Source of the DNA: JAJDIA01 sp031555145
Lineage (GTDB): Bacteria > Bacteroidota > Bacteroidia > Bacteroidales > Tannerellaceae
Length of the DNA: 47,298 bases
Direction of reading: 5' to 3'
NCBI GenBank assembly: GCA_031555145.1
Contig: JAVBUR010000031.1
Span: forward strand, 1 to 47,298
In this document: positions 1 through 7,403 of the stretch, piece after piece
Position numbering within the stretch: position 1 is the first letter of the stretch
Layout: each line of letters opens with the position of its first letter
Translations under genes and position numbers: made by a program
Notes under the pieces: model-generated
Told to the model about the DNA's origin: nothing
What the model saw: the letters and a program-made list of their open reading frames with translations, nothing else
The model's database searches: none

Positions 1-21
1 AAAGACGATGGTGCCGTAAGA

Positions 22-128
22 GTTTCAGTAGGATGAAACTTTCAGTTTCATAGGGTGAAACAGACAGTTTCAATAGGTGAAACAGACAGTTTCAATAGGT
101 GAAACAAACAGTTTCATCCTAATGAAAC
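22..128. repeat. Tandem array of five GTTTCA-N5/6-TGAAAC palindromes
   Basis: Five inverted repeats with arms GTTTCA and TGAAAC start at 22, 45, 67, 89 and 111, a period of 23, 22, 22 and 22 bp, about two helical turns. The three inner units have 5-nt spacers (taggg, atagg, atagg); the outer two have 6-nt spacers. The right half of unit 1 (30-40) is the exact reverse complement of the left half of unit 5 (110-120). This is seen directly. The array lies beyond the 3' end of argD. Its function is unknown; a multi-site operator for a dimeric regulator is one reading, a mobile intergenic repeat another. A related palindrome lies at 27739-27802. Confidence 0.85.
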
Positions 129-210
129 TATTGCTGGTAGCTGTGTCGTGGCAAATAGCTTCAGATTCGGACAAATTTGAAGATTCGGTTTGACTTGAAA
201 GCATAGTCAA

Positions 211-250
211 AAGGCCGTCTATTCCGATAGCGGAACGACGGCCTTTATCT
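211..250 (-). terminator. Rho-independent terminator of the arginine operon
   Basis: A perfect 9-bp stem (aaggccgtc at 211-219 with gacggcctt at 237-245) has a 17-nt loop. On the minus strand it is followed by a short T run. It sits about 20 bp beyond the argD stop codon and would end the leftward arginine transcript. Confidence 0.8.
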
Positions 251-267
251 ATTAATCTAAAGAACAA

Positions 268-1395
268 TTAAGCTTGTAGCACCTTCCGGAAGCGGGCGAT
301 GAAATCGGTGGCTTCGTCCTTTGTCAGGCAAAGGGGTGGAAGGAGGCGGATGGTGTTGGTGCCGGCTACACCGGTGAACACTTTTTCTGTAAAGAGCAGT
401 TGGCTGCGTACTTCTTTGATGGACTCTTCGAACTCGATGCCGATCATCAGGCCCCGTCCGCGGAGTTCTTTGATGCCGGGGAGTTTGGCGAGTTCGTCCA
501 TCAGGTAGGCACCGACAGCGGCCGCGTTTTCGACCAGGCTTTCTTCCGCCATGATGTCGAGAACGGCAATAGACGCTGCGCAGGCCAGGTGGTTACCGCC
601 GAAGGTGGTGCCCAACATGCCATAAACGGGTTTGAACATCGGGCTGATCAACAGGCCGCCTACCGGGAAGCCATTGGCAATGCCTTTGGCGACGGTGATC
701 AGGTCGGGACGGATACCGGCAAACTGGTGAGCGAAGAACTTCCCGCTACGGCCATAACCGGATTGGATCTCGTCGAGGATGAGGACGGCTTCGTAGGAGG
801 TACAAAGCGCTCGCAGTTCCTGCATGAACGCGTCGGTGGGCAGTTGGATACCGCCTACGCCCTGGATGCCTTCGATGATGACGGAAGAGACGTCGCCCTT
901 CTTCAATTCGGCCTCTACGGCTGCCGCGTCGTTGAGCGGGAGGTAGGTGACGGCCAGGTCTTCGTTGACCGGAGCAATGATCTTCGGATTATCTGTCACC
1001 CGTACGGCAGCCGACGTTCGTCCGTGAAACGCATGTTTAAACGCCAGTACCCGCTTCTTTCCATTATGAAAAGACGCCAGTTTGAGCGCATTCTCGTTGG
1101 CTTCGGCTCCCGAGTTAATCAGGAACAGGGAGTAATCGTCGTATCCGCAGGCAGCGCCGAGCTTGTCGGCCAACTGTTGTTGCAGGCTGTTGATCACCGA
1201 GTTGGAATAGAATCCGAGTCGGTTTACCTGGTCGGTAATGGCCTGTACATACTTCGGGTGGCTGTGCCCGACAGAGATCACGGCATGTCCGCCGTAGAGG
1301 TCGAGGTATTCGGTGCCTGCCGCATCCCAGACCTTGCATCCCAGACCTTGCGTGATTTCAATATCAAACAAGGGATATACATCAAATAGTTTCAT
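268..1395 (-). CDS. argD: Acetylornithine/succinylornithine aminotransferase
   Basis: A class-III PLP-dependent aminotransferase of 375 residues that transfers the amino group from glutamate to N-acyl-glutamate semialdehyde in arginine synthesis, in the cytoplasm. Visible motifs: the phosphate-binding NSGAEANE near residue 94, LDEIQSG around 207-213, and the PLP lysine K237 in VAKGIANG. The open frame runs further upstream, but the family start MKLFDVYPLF fits the ATG at 1393-1395, only 11 bp after argC. It is the last gene of the argR-GNAT-argG-argC-argD operon and is followed by a terminator. In Bacteroides the arginine intermediates are known to be succinylated rather than acetylated, so the true substrate here is probably N-succinylornithine; that is inference. 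Confidence 0.95.
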   Translation of the reverse strand: MKLFDVYPLFDIEITQGLGCKVWDAAGTEYLDLYGGHAVISVGHSHPKYVQAITDQVNRLGFYSNSVINSLQQQLADKLGAACGYDDYSLFLINSGAEANENALKLASFHNGKKRVLAFKHAFHGRTSAAVRVTDNPKIIAPVNEDLAVTYLPLNDAAAVEAELKKGDVSSVIIEGIQGVGGIQLPTDAFMQELRALCTSYEAVLILDEIQSGYGRSGKFFAHQFAGIRPDLITVAKGIANGFPVGGLLISPMFKPVYGMLGTTFGGNHLACAASIAVLDIMAEESLVENAAAVGAYLMDELAKLPGIKELRGRGLMIGIEFEESIKEVRSQLLFTEKVFTGVAGTNTIRLLPPLCLTKDEATDFIARFRKVLQA

Positions 1396-1406
1396 GTGTT
1401 GTTCGT

Positions 1407-2375
1407 TTAAAATGCACTTGGTTTCAAGTGCAATCCTACTTTTTCTTCCAGGTTGAACAGGAGGTTCATGTTGTGAACGGCCTGTCCGCTGGCGCCTTTC
1501 AACAGGTTGTCGATCATGGAAATGATCAGCAACTTGTCGCCAGCCTTCTCCAAATGGATGAGGCATTTATTGGTGTTGACCACCTGCTTCAGGTCCGGAT
1601 TCTTGTCCGTGATGAAGGTGAAAGAGTGGTCGTCGTAGTACTCTTCATAGATTCTCCGGATCTCATCCAACCCTACCTTGCAATCGAGGTACATGGTGGC
1701 GAAGATGCCCCGCGAGAAGTTCCCGCGCACGGGAATGAAATTGAGTTGAGGCTTGTAGCTGGTTTGCAGCTGGCTCAGACTCTGGTTGATTTCGCCGAGG
1801 TGCTGATGCGTGAAGGGCTTGTAGATCGAGATGTTGTCGTTCCGCCAACTGAAGTGCGACGTGGCGCCCGGCTTAACACCTGCCCCTGTCGAACCTGTGA
1901 TGGCATTTACATGGATCTCCGCGTTCAGCATCAGATGCTTGGCCAACGGTAGCAACCCCAACTGAATGCAAGTCGCGAAACAACCCGGGTTGGCCACGAA
2001 TCGCGACTTGCAGATTCGTCGTCGATTCAGTTCGGGCAACCCGTACATAAACTCATTCCCTTCGCCCTCCAGGCGGTAGTCCATGCTGAGGTCGATCACC
2101 TTCAGTTGTTCCGGCAGTTCGTGGCTTTCCATAAACTTCTTCGTATCGCCGTGAGCGGTACAGAAGAAGAGGAGGTCGATCTCGCTGAGCGGCAACTCGT
2201 CGGTGAATACCATGTTGGTCTCGCCATACAGGCCGCTGTGTACGTCGGTCACTTTATTGCCCGCATTGCTCGAACTGTTGATAAAGACAATCTCTGCGTC
2301 GGGGTGGTTGATCAACAGACGAATCAATTCGCCTGCCGTATACCCTGCACCGCCTATGATCCCTATACGTATCAT
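1407..2375 (-). CDS. argC: N-acyl-gamma-glutamyl-phosphate reductase
   Basis: An NADPH-dependent reductase of 322 residues that converts N-acyl-glutamyl-phosphate to the semialdehyde. The N-terminal nucleotide-binding loop GIIGGAGYTAGEL is at residues 5-17, and the catalytic cysteine is C132 in VANPGCFAT, followed by the family's TGSTGAG stretch. Length is close to the usual 310-350. The ATG at 2373-2375 overlaps the argG stop codon by 4 bp (ATGA), so the two genes are probably translationally coupled. The longer open frame upstream overlaps argG and is not used. Confidence 0.95.
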   Translation of the reverse strand: MIRIGIIGGAGYTAGELIRLLINHPDAEIVFINSSSNAGNKVTDVHSGLYGETNMVFTDELPLSEIDLLFFCTAHGDTKKFMESHELPEQLKVIDLSMDYRLEGEGNEFMYGLPELNRRRICKSRFVANPGCFATCIQLGLLPLAKHLMLNAEIHVNAITGSTGAGVKPGATSHFSWRNDNISIYKPFTHQHLGEINQSLSQLQTSYKPQLNFIPVRGNFSRGIFATMYLDCKVGLDEIRRIYEEYYDDHSFTFITDKNPDLKQVVNTNKCLIHLEKAGDKLLIISMIDNLLKGASGQAVHNMNLLFNLEEKVGLHLKPSAF

Positions 2376-3580
2376 TTGGATTCTTCCTGGTTTACGTTGT
2401 AATAAATCTTCATCTGGTTGCCCAGTATCCGTGTAAAGCCTTTCACGTCGTCGGCTGTCCACGCCTTGCTTGCTTCGCCATATACGCCGAAGTTGCTCTT
2501 CATCAGGTCGTGATCACTTTCCACGCCTACCAGTGTGTAGGTATAGGGGCGGAGGGTGATGATGACACGGCCGGTTACGTTGCGCTGTGAGTTTTCGAGG
2601 AAAGCTTCCATGTCGCGCATAACGGGCTCGAGGTATTGTGCTTCGTGCAGGAACATACCGTACCAGGTGCCGAGCTGGTCTTTCCAGTACTGCTGCCATT
2701 TGGTGAGCGTATGTTTTTCCAACATCTTATGTGCGTTGATGATCAACAGCGGACCGGCGGCTTCGAAGCCTACGCGTCCTTTGATACCGATGATGGTATC
2801 GCCCACGTGCATGTCGCGACCGATCGCCCAACGGCTACCCAGTTCTTCCACCTTGCGGATGGCATCTATCTTGTTGTCGAACATCTCGCCGTTTACACCG
2901 GCAATTTCACCGTTGACGAAGTCGATGAACATGTCTTCTTCCACTTCTTCCTCGGCTTCGAGTTGCGACGGATAAGCCGTGTCGGGCAATGTCTGGTTGG
3001 AGTGGAGTGTTTCCTTACCACCTACGCTGGTTCCCCACAGGCCCTTGTTGATGGAGTATTCCATCTTCACGAAGTCGGCTACGTAGCCGTGTTCCTTGAG
3101 GTAGTTGATTTCGTACTCCCGGCTCAGGTTCATGTCGCGGGTAGGAGTGATGATCTCGATGCCTGGAGCGAGTACTTCGAAGGTAAGGTCGAAGCGTACC
3201 TGGTCGTTACCGGCACCCGTACTGCCGTGGGCGATGGCTTCGGCGTCGATCTCCTTGGCATAGTTGATGGTGGCCATGGCCTGGAAGATACGTTCCGAGC
3301 TGACGGAGATAGGGTAGGTGCCGTTGCGCAGCACGTTACCGAATACCATATATTTGATACTTTTTTCGTAGTATTCCTTTTCGACGTTGATGGTGACGTG
3401 TTTGACGGCACCCAGTTTGTAGGCGCGGTCTTCGATGGCCTTGCATTCGTCTTCATCGAAACCGCCGGTGTTGGCCAGTGCCGTATATACATCGTAACCT
3501 TTTTCTTTTGACAGGTACATGGCACAGAAGGAGGTGTCCAAACCGCCGCTGAATGCCAATACTACTTTTTTCTTGTTCAT
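2372..3580 (-). CDS. argG: Argininosuccinate synthase
   Basis: A 402-residue ATP-dependent ligase joining citrulline and aspartate to make argininosuccinate, the penultimate step of arginine synthesis. The N-terminal ATP pyrophosphatase motif AFSGGLDTS is at residues 9-17 and SVSSER-type and GSTGAGND motifs follow. Length matches the family (about 400). The start at 3578-3580 (MNKKKVVLAF) puts the P-loop at its normal distance from the N-terminus; the longer open frame would add about 48 unrelated residues that run into the GNAT gene. It overlaps argC by 4 bp and lies 34 bp after the GNAT gene. Confidence 0.96.
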   Translation of the reverse strand: MNKKKVVLAFSGGLDTSFCAMYLSKEKGYDVYTALANTGGFDEDECKAIEDRAYKLGAVKHVTINVEKEYYEKSIKYMVFGNVLRNGTYPISVSSERIFQAMATINYAKEIDAEAIAHGSTGAGNDQVRFDLTFEVLAPGIEIITPTRDMNLSREYEINYLKEHGYVADFVKMEYSINKGLWGTSVGGKETLHSNQTLPDTAYPSQLEAEEEVEEDMFIDFVNGEIAGVNGEMFDNKIDAIRKVEELGSRWAIGRDMHVGDTIIGIKGRVGFEAAGPLLIINAHKMLEKHTLTKWQQYWKDQLGTWYGMFLHEAQYLEPVMRDMEAFLENSQRNVTGRVIITLRPYTYTLVGVESDHDLMKSNFGVYGEASKAWTADDVKGFTRILGNQMKIYYNVNQEESK

Positions 3581-3614
3581 CGTATAGTGTCTTTTTATGT
3601 TGTTATTCTTTCTT

Positions 3615-4196
3615 TTATTTCTTCTTTTTTGCCTGTTCGCGTTTGGCCCGGTTCGGGTCGTTCGGATCGAACAGCATAGCGGTACAGATGCAATACTTCC
3701 GTTCGGTACGGTCGAGTACGTCACGGTTCACACAGCCGTCGCAACCGCGCCAGAAAGCTTCGTCGTCTGTCAGTTCGGCAAAGGTGACGGGTACATAGCC
3801 CAATTCGGTGTTCATCTTCATCACGGCAGCACCCGATGTGAGGCTGAATACCTTTGCCTTCGGCCAACGCAGCCGCGCCAGTGCGAAGGAGGCTTCTTTG
3901 ATCCGTTTGGCAATTCCCTGGCTACGGAACTTCTCCGGAACGATCAGCCCCGAAGTCGCTACATATTGTTTGTTACCCCATGATTCGATATAACTGAAGC
4001 CGGCAAACTCTTCTCCTGCCAGTGCGATGATGGCTTTCCCTTCTTTCATCTTCTGTGCCACGTACTCATGTGTACGTGAGGCGATCCCTGTGCCCCGCAC
4101 TTTCGCTGCTGCTTCAATGGTGTTCAGGATCGTGTCCACATATACTTCGTGCGAAGCATCCGCCACCATTACATCAATCTCAATCTTTTCTTCCAT
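3615..4196 (-). CDS. GNAT acyltransferase in arg operon, candidate N-acylglutamate synthase
   Basis: A 193-residue GNAT-fold protein between argR and argG. The acyl-CoA-binding loop is visible as PEKFRSQGIAKRI near residues 87-99. The C-terminal 45 residues are unusual: a Cys-rich stretch (GCDGC and CIC) followed by a very basic tail ending in KKKK. No classical argA or argJ is seen here, so its place in the operon suggests it makes the first N-acylated intermediate from glutamate (acetyl or succinyl). That is inference from context. The Cys pairs could bind metal. It is 23 bp after argR and 34 bp before argG. Confidence 0.8.
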   Translation of the reverse strand: MEEKIEIDVMVADASHEVYVDTILNTIEAAAKVRGTGIASRTHEYVAQKMKEGKAIIALAGEEFAGFSYIESWGNKQYVATSGLIVPEKFRSQGIAKRIKEASFALARLRWPKAKVFSLTSGAAVMKMNTELGYVPVTFAELTDDEAFWRGCDGCVNRDVLDRTERKYCICTAMLFDPNDPNRAKREQAKKKK

Positions 4197-4219
4197 TTCC
4201 GTTTTTACTTCCTCTTTGT

Positions 4220-4660
4220 TTATAAAAATTGTGATAACGCCTCCACTACCCGTTCCCGACTAATGCCTTCACGCGGGATGATCAGTATCGTATCATCGCC
4301 CGCGATAGTGCCCAGTATCTCATGGGGAGCAAAGTTGTCGATATCCGACGCGATCCCCATCGCATAGCCCGGACGTGTCTTGATCACCGCCAGGTTACCC
4401 GAGAATTCGATATTGGCCGGCGTAGCCTGATCCGTCTTCGACTGTATAAAGGCCGAATAGTCGGGCAACCGGTATGCATAATTTCCATCCTTGTCGTGCG
4501 TCTTCACCACTTTCAGCTGCCGGATATCCCGGGAAAGCGTTGCCTGCGTAGCCGAGAACCCTTTCTCGTTCAGTCGCTTAAGCAACTCCTCCTGACTGCT
4601 GATCGCTTCGGCTTGAAGTATCCTGCCAATCGTATCCAACCGCATCTTCTTACTCTTCAT
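4220..4660 (-). CDS. argR: Arginine repressor ArgR
   Basis: A 146-residue DNA-binding regulator with the usual ArgR layout: an N-terminal winged helix-turn-helix (ATQATLSRDIRQL at about residues 38-50) and a C-terminal arginine-binding hexamerisation domain containing GTIAGDDTILII. It should bind arginine and repress the operon it heads. Two in-frame starts exist (4660 and 4645); the first is chosen. A -7 element lies at 4686-4693 and a 13/14 match to the E. coli ARG box half-sites at 4705-4718, so autoregulation of the whole operon is likely. Confidence 0.93.
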   Translation of the reverse strand: MKSKKMRLDTIGRILQAEAISSQEELLKRLNEKGFSATQATLSRDIRQLKVVKTHDKDGNYAYRLPDYSAFIQSKTDQATPANIEFSGNLAVIKTRPGYAMGIASDIDNFAPHEILGTIAGDDTILIIPREGISRERVVEALSQFL

Positions 4661-4685
4661 TCTGTATTTTTATGCAATAAGGCTG

Positions 4686-4693
4686 CAAATATA
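4686..4693 (-). promoter_or_regulatory. -7 element of argR operon
   Basis: Read on the minus strand this is TATATTTG, an exact match to the Bacteroidetes -7 consensus TAnnTTTG, 26 bp before the argR ATG. No clear -33 TTG is seen at the usual spacing. Confidence 0.6.
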
Positions 4694-4704
4694 ACCGGTA
4701 TGTT

Positions 4705-4718
4705 TGAATAAATATGCA
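4705..4718. promoter_or_regulatory. Candidate ARG box
   Basis: TGAATAAATATGCA matches the E. coli ArgR operator TGAATwwwwATTCA at 13 of 14 positions, the exception being G for T in the right arm. It lies just upstream of the argR -7 element, where bound ArgR would block polymerase. A weaker GAAT-N4-ATT follows at 4719-4729. Confidence 0.55.
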
Positions 4719-4756
4719 GAATTGTCATTTTTTTATCGTTGGTTTTACATTTTAGT

Positions 4757-4764
4757 TATATTTG
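4757..4764 (+). promoter_or_regulatory. -7 element facing a possible gene remnant
   Basis: TATATTTG matches TAnnTTTG, with a TTG at 4739-4741 as a short-spaced possible -33. It points right, 20 bp before the ATG at 4784, and has no intact gene downstream. Confidence 0.4.
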
Positions 4765-4783
4765 ACCTGGAATATCTCTTTTT

Positions 4784-4985
4784 ATGTCCAATTACCCCGC
4801 TATCATCGAACAATACCACCTTTATCAAGGTGAATCCAAACAACTCCCGTTTGAGATTTTCCTGAATCTACCATCTTCTTTCCTCTTTGTCCATTGTGGC
4901 ACTTCTCTGCAATGCCCAACTACCTGTTTGGATGGGCAGCCTCTTGCGTTTTTCAAGAAAGGGTTTGTGATAGATGCTTGTTGTA
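4784..4985 (+). pseudogene. Possible N-terminal remnant of a lost gene
   Basis: An open frame starts with ATG 20 bp after a good -7 element and gives about 67 residues beginning MSNYPAIIEQYHLYQG. It looks protein-like, with mixed hydrophobic and polar residues and several Cys. It then runs antisense into the 3' end of the leftward hydrolase gene, where the reading becomes basic and low in character. The likely reading is a truncated gene whose 3' part was deleted when the hydrolase end was joined here. No family is recognised with certainty. The leftward hydrolase gene also lacks an evident terminator in this stretch, which fits a deletion junction. Confidence 0.35.
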
Positions 4986-5990
4986 TTATTTCTTTAAGTA
5001 AGCATTTACCCGGTCTTGTGCATTCTGCCGGATGTTGTAATAGTAAAATCCATAGTCTTGTCCGTGATAAACGCCGCTGGGGAACAGTCCGCCGGGCAGT
5101 TGGTAGTCGGCCGGATTGACGGTAGAACAGGTTACGGTGCCACGGGTAAGGTTGATGATGGCATCGGCAAAGCCTGGGATCGTGGATTCCAATTTACCAT
5201 TAACCAACGATACACAACCCAGGTTGAGCGATACATCGGCAGGTTCGGCAGTCCGTGTCCACGAAAGCGGATTGATGCATACGCCTGTACCGTCGGCCAT
5301 TACCGGATTGGGGCCGCCTATCTCGGGAGCTTCCGTGTTCCAGGAGATGAGGACCCCGGTGTCGGTAGCCGATTGGGCAAAGGTCAGGTGTTTGTTCTTA
5401 TCCAGATAGGCCTGCGTCACATCGTAACCGATAATGTAGGCCGCAATCATGCGTTGCTGAATCTCGGGGTGTTGTTTCATATAGTCGGCCAGCATCAGCA
5501 TCATAATGTTGGAACCCTGCGAATGGGCGGCGATAATGTAGGGGCGGCCATTGTTGTAGTGGTTGATGAAGTAGTCGAAGGCAGCAGTTACATCGGTGAG
5601 CGGTTCGCCGTGAAGCGTTGTCTCCTTACGGTCGGTAGGCATTACATCGATTGCCATCTGGCGGTAATACGGGGCATAAAGGTTGCCCACTGTCTCAAAT
5701 GCAGAGGCTTGTTCGGCGATCATGTCTTCCACCCGGGTACGCATCGGCTGGTAGTCGATGGCGCAACAATCCGGATCATCCACGTTTTGTTTCTCCCAGG
5801 TAGTGGGATAAACATAAAAAACGTCCACAGCCTTTCCTCCCGAAGTCCCGATACGGGCCCAGTTGCCGGTGTTGGCATAATCGCTTGGTTGAAGTGCGTT
5901 TTCGGGTTCGTTTCCATCATCACTGCACCCCCATAGCAAGGTGGCTGCTACAATCCCCAAGAGGGTAAATACATTCCATTTTGTTTTCAT
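4986..5990 (-). CDS. DUF3089-like alpha/beta-hydrolase lipoprotein
   Basis: A 334-residue exported protein. The N-terminus MKTKWNVFTLLGIVAATLLWGC is a lipoprotein signal with the cysteine at about residue 22, followed by acidic residues that favour surface or outer-membrane sorting. The body has the nucleophile elbow AHSQGS typical of lipase-like alpha/beta hydrolases. The set DVFYVYPTTW plus the AHSQG elbow resembles the DUF3089 family, for which no substrate is known. The longer open frame upstream lacks a signal, so the ATG at 5988-5990 is preferred. It is transcribed away from the 7TM-AraC regulator, which may control it. Confidence 0.8.
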   Translation of the reverse strand: MKTKWNVFTLLGIVAATLLWGCSDDGNEPENALQPSDYANTGNWARIGTSGGKAVDVFYVYPTTWEKQNVDDPDCCAIDYQPMRTRVEDMIAEQASAFETVGNLYAPYYRQMAIDVMPTDRKETTLHGEPLTDVTAAFDYFINHYNNGRPYIIAAHSQGSNIMMLMLADYMKQHPEIQQRMIAAYIIGYDVTQAYLDKNKHLTFAQSATDTGVLISWNTEAPEIGGPNPVMADGTGVCINPLSWTRTAEPADVSLNLGCVSLVNGKLESTIPGFADAIINLTRGTVTCSTVNPADYQLPGGLFPSGVYHGQDYGFYYYNIRQNAQDRVNAYLKK

Positions 5991-6136
5991 ACGTTTCTTG
6001 TAAATAGTTATTATAAGATGTACCAACGAAACAAGTAATCAGAGAAAAAATAACGCTGGATTGTAAAAAAAAGACTACTGAAATGTAAATATCCATTTCT
6101 TGCCTCCGGTTTCTTATCCAATGACATATTTGTTTT

Positions 6137-6144
6137 TACTTTTG
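6137..6144 (+). promoter_or_regulatory. -7 element of the 7TM-AraC gene
   Basis: TACTTTTG matches TAnnTTTG 36 bp before the ATG at 6181. Because it lies inside the longer open frame that begins at 6100-6121, it argues that translation starts at 6181. Confidence 0.5.
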
Positions 6145-6180
6145 TGGATATTTCTTGCAAGAACCATCGTAATAAACCTT

Positions 6181-7341
6181 ATGGAACGAATCATCTATTT
6201 TCAGAATGTAATCACACTGGCGTTCTTTTTTGTGGGAAGCTTGTTTCTTTTCCTGCAATGGGGAGGTAACCGCTCGCGACTCATTTTAGCTTTTACCATG
6301 TTGTTGTGGGGGATGGATTATGCGATCCGGTTGACGACTGTATTGTGTTTGCAGGAACCGATAGCTAAAGAAGCGTTCTTTTCGCCCGTATTCCTTGTGA
6401 TGGGGACATTCCTGGTATTGACAGTGATACCATATCTGTTGGAAGTGGTCCGGCCAGGATGGATCAATGGCCGGCGGTTGCTGTATCTGATCTTTCCCTG
6501 GCTGGGTATTTCGGCTTTCTATTATATCGTGTTGTTCCTGCGGGGCGAACAGGTGACGGAGTTAGACGGTTTCGGTGACCTGGTGGCTCATTTGTCGGAA
6601 TTCAATGTCTGGTTTCGTTTCGTGTTGTTCCTCCAAATATTCGGCTATCTGTTTGTGTTACATCAGATCACCATTCGCTACAGGTATTATTATGATAAAT
6701 GGTGTGTCGATAACTACGCTTCGACTGATCAGATGGATATCTCCTGGCTGCGGTATATCGCGGGCGGATTTCTCTGTGTGACGTTGGCTTTCTGTATGAT
6801 GCTATTCAAACAAGGGCATATCTATTATATTATCCATCAGATAGCTGTCGATTTCGTGTTCCTGTTTGCTTTCTATAAAGGTTTGTTTCACGAGAATCCC
6901 TATGCCGAAACTTTTTTCCGGAATACATTGAATGAACAGGAAGCTATGAAAGCGAATGAAATGGTTGTTCCATTGGCACCCTGTGAGGAGAAGAATTTTG
7001 CCGAAAATCTCCCTAATTACATGGAAATGGTAAGAACCCTGATGGAGACCAAGCGCCCTTATCTCCGAAAAGACTTCAAGCTAATGGATATAGCTGATGT
7101 GTTGCCGCTCAACCGCACCTATCTTTCCCGTGTGTTCAATGACGGCTTTGGTGTCTCTTTCAGTCAGTATGTGCAGGATTACCGGATTGAACAGGCGAAA
7201 ATCGTATTGATCGCCCAGCCGAAAATGACTGTGCGGGAGGTGGCATACGCTTGTGGGTTTACATCGGATTCGTCGTTCTATGCCGCATTTCTGAAAAGAA
7301 CAGGTAAGTCGCCCAGACAATACAGGCAGCAAATTATCTGA
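6181..7341 (+). CDS. Seven-TM membrane protein with C-terminal AraC DNA-binding domain
   Basis: The protein has about 386 residues. The N-terminal two thirds hold seven hydrophobic segments. A short linker leads to a complete AraC-type double helix-turn-helix at the C-terminus, including DIADVLPLNRTYLSRVFND and VREVAYACGFTSDSSFYAAF. It is therefore a membrane-anchored transcription factor that could sense an envelope or lipid signal directly. Upstream in-frame starts exist at 6100 (TTG) and 6121 (ATG), but the -7 element at 6137 and the natural start of TM1 favour 6181. Its neighbours are a lipoprotein hydrolase, divergent, and an M48 protease, 62 bp downstream; these are plausible targets, but that is inference. 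Confidence 0.85.
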   Translation: MERIIYFQNVITLAFFFVGSLFLFLQWGGNRSRLILAFTMLLWGMDYAIRLTTVLCLQEPIAKEAFFSPVFLVMGTFLVLTVIPYLLEVVRPGWINGRRLLYLIFPWLGISAFYYIVLFLRGEQVTELDGFGDLVAHLSEFNVWFRFVLFLQIFGYLFVLHQITIRYRYYYDKWCVDNYASTDQMDISWLRYIAGGFLCVTLAFCMMLFKQGHIYYIIHQIAVDFVFLFAFYKGLFHENPYAETFFRNTLNEQEAMKANEMVVPLAPCEEKNFAENLPNYMEMVRTLMETKRPYLRKDFKLMDIADVLPLNRTYLSRVFNDGFGVSFSQYVQDYRIEQAKIVLIAQPKMTVREVAYACGFTSDSSFYAAFLKRTGKSPRQYRQQII

Positions 7342-7358
7342 TTTTAATGCAGAATCCT

Positions 7359-7366
7359 TATCTTTG
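7359..7366 (+). promoter_or_regulatory. -7 element of the M48 protease gene
   Basis: TATCTTTG matches TAnnTTTG, 37 bp before the ATG at 7404 and just after the AraC stop codon, so the protease probably has its own promoter. Confidence 0.55.
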
Positions 7367-7403
7367 TCCTCAGAAAAAGTATACAAAAGAAAAAGTAAGT
7401 CTT

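Noticed and set aside
22..128. CRISPR array
   Set aside because: Units are 17-18 bp palindromes with near-constant 5-nt gaps; there is no room for spacers and no cas gene.
400..1389. 329-residue open frame on the plus strand
   Set aside because: It is antisense to argD, whose motifs and start are clear, and its product resembles no family.
2636..3511. 291-residue open frame on the plus strand
   Set aside because: Antisense to argG; a shadow caused by codon bias of the real gene.
4784..5119. Full 111-residue gene on the plus strand
   Set aside because: Its last 44 residues lie antisense within the hydrolase coding region; only the first part could be a real remnant.
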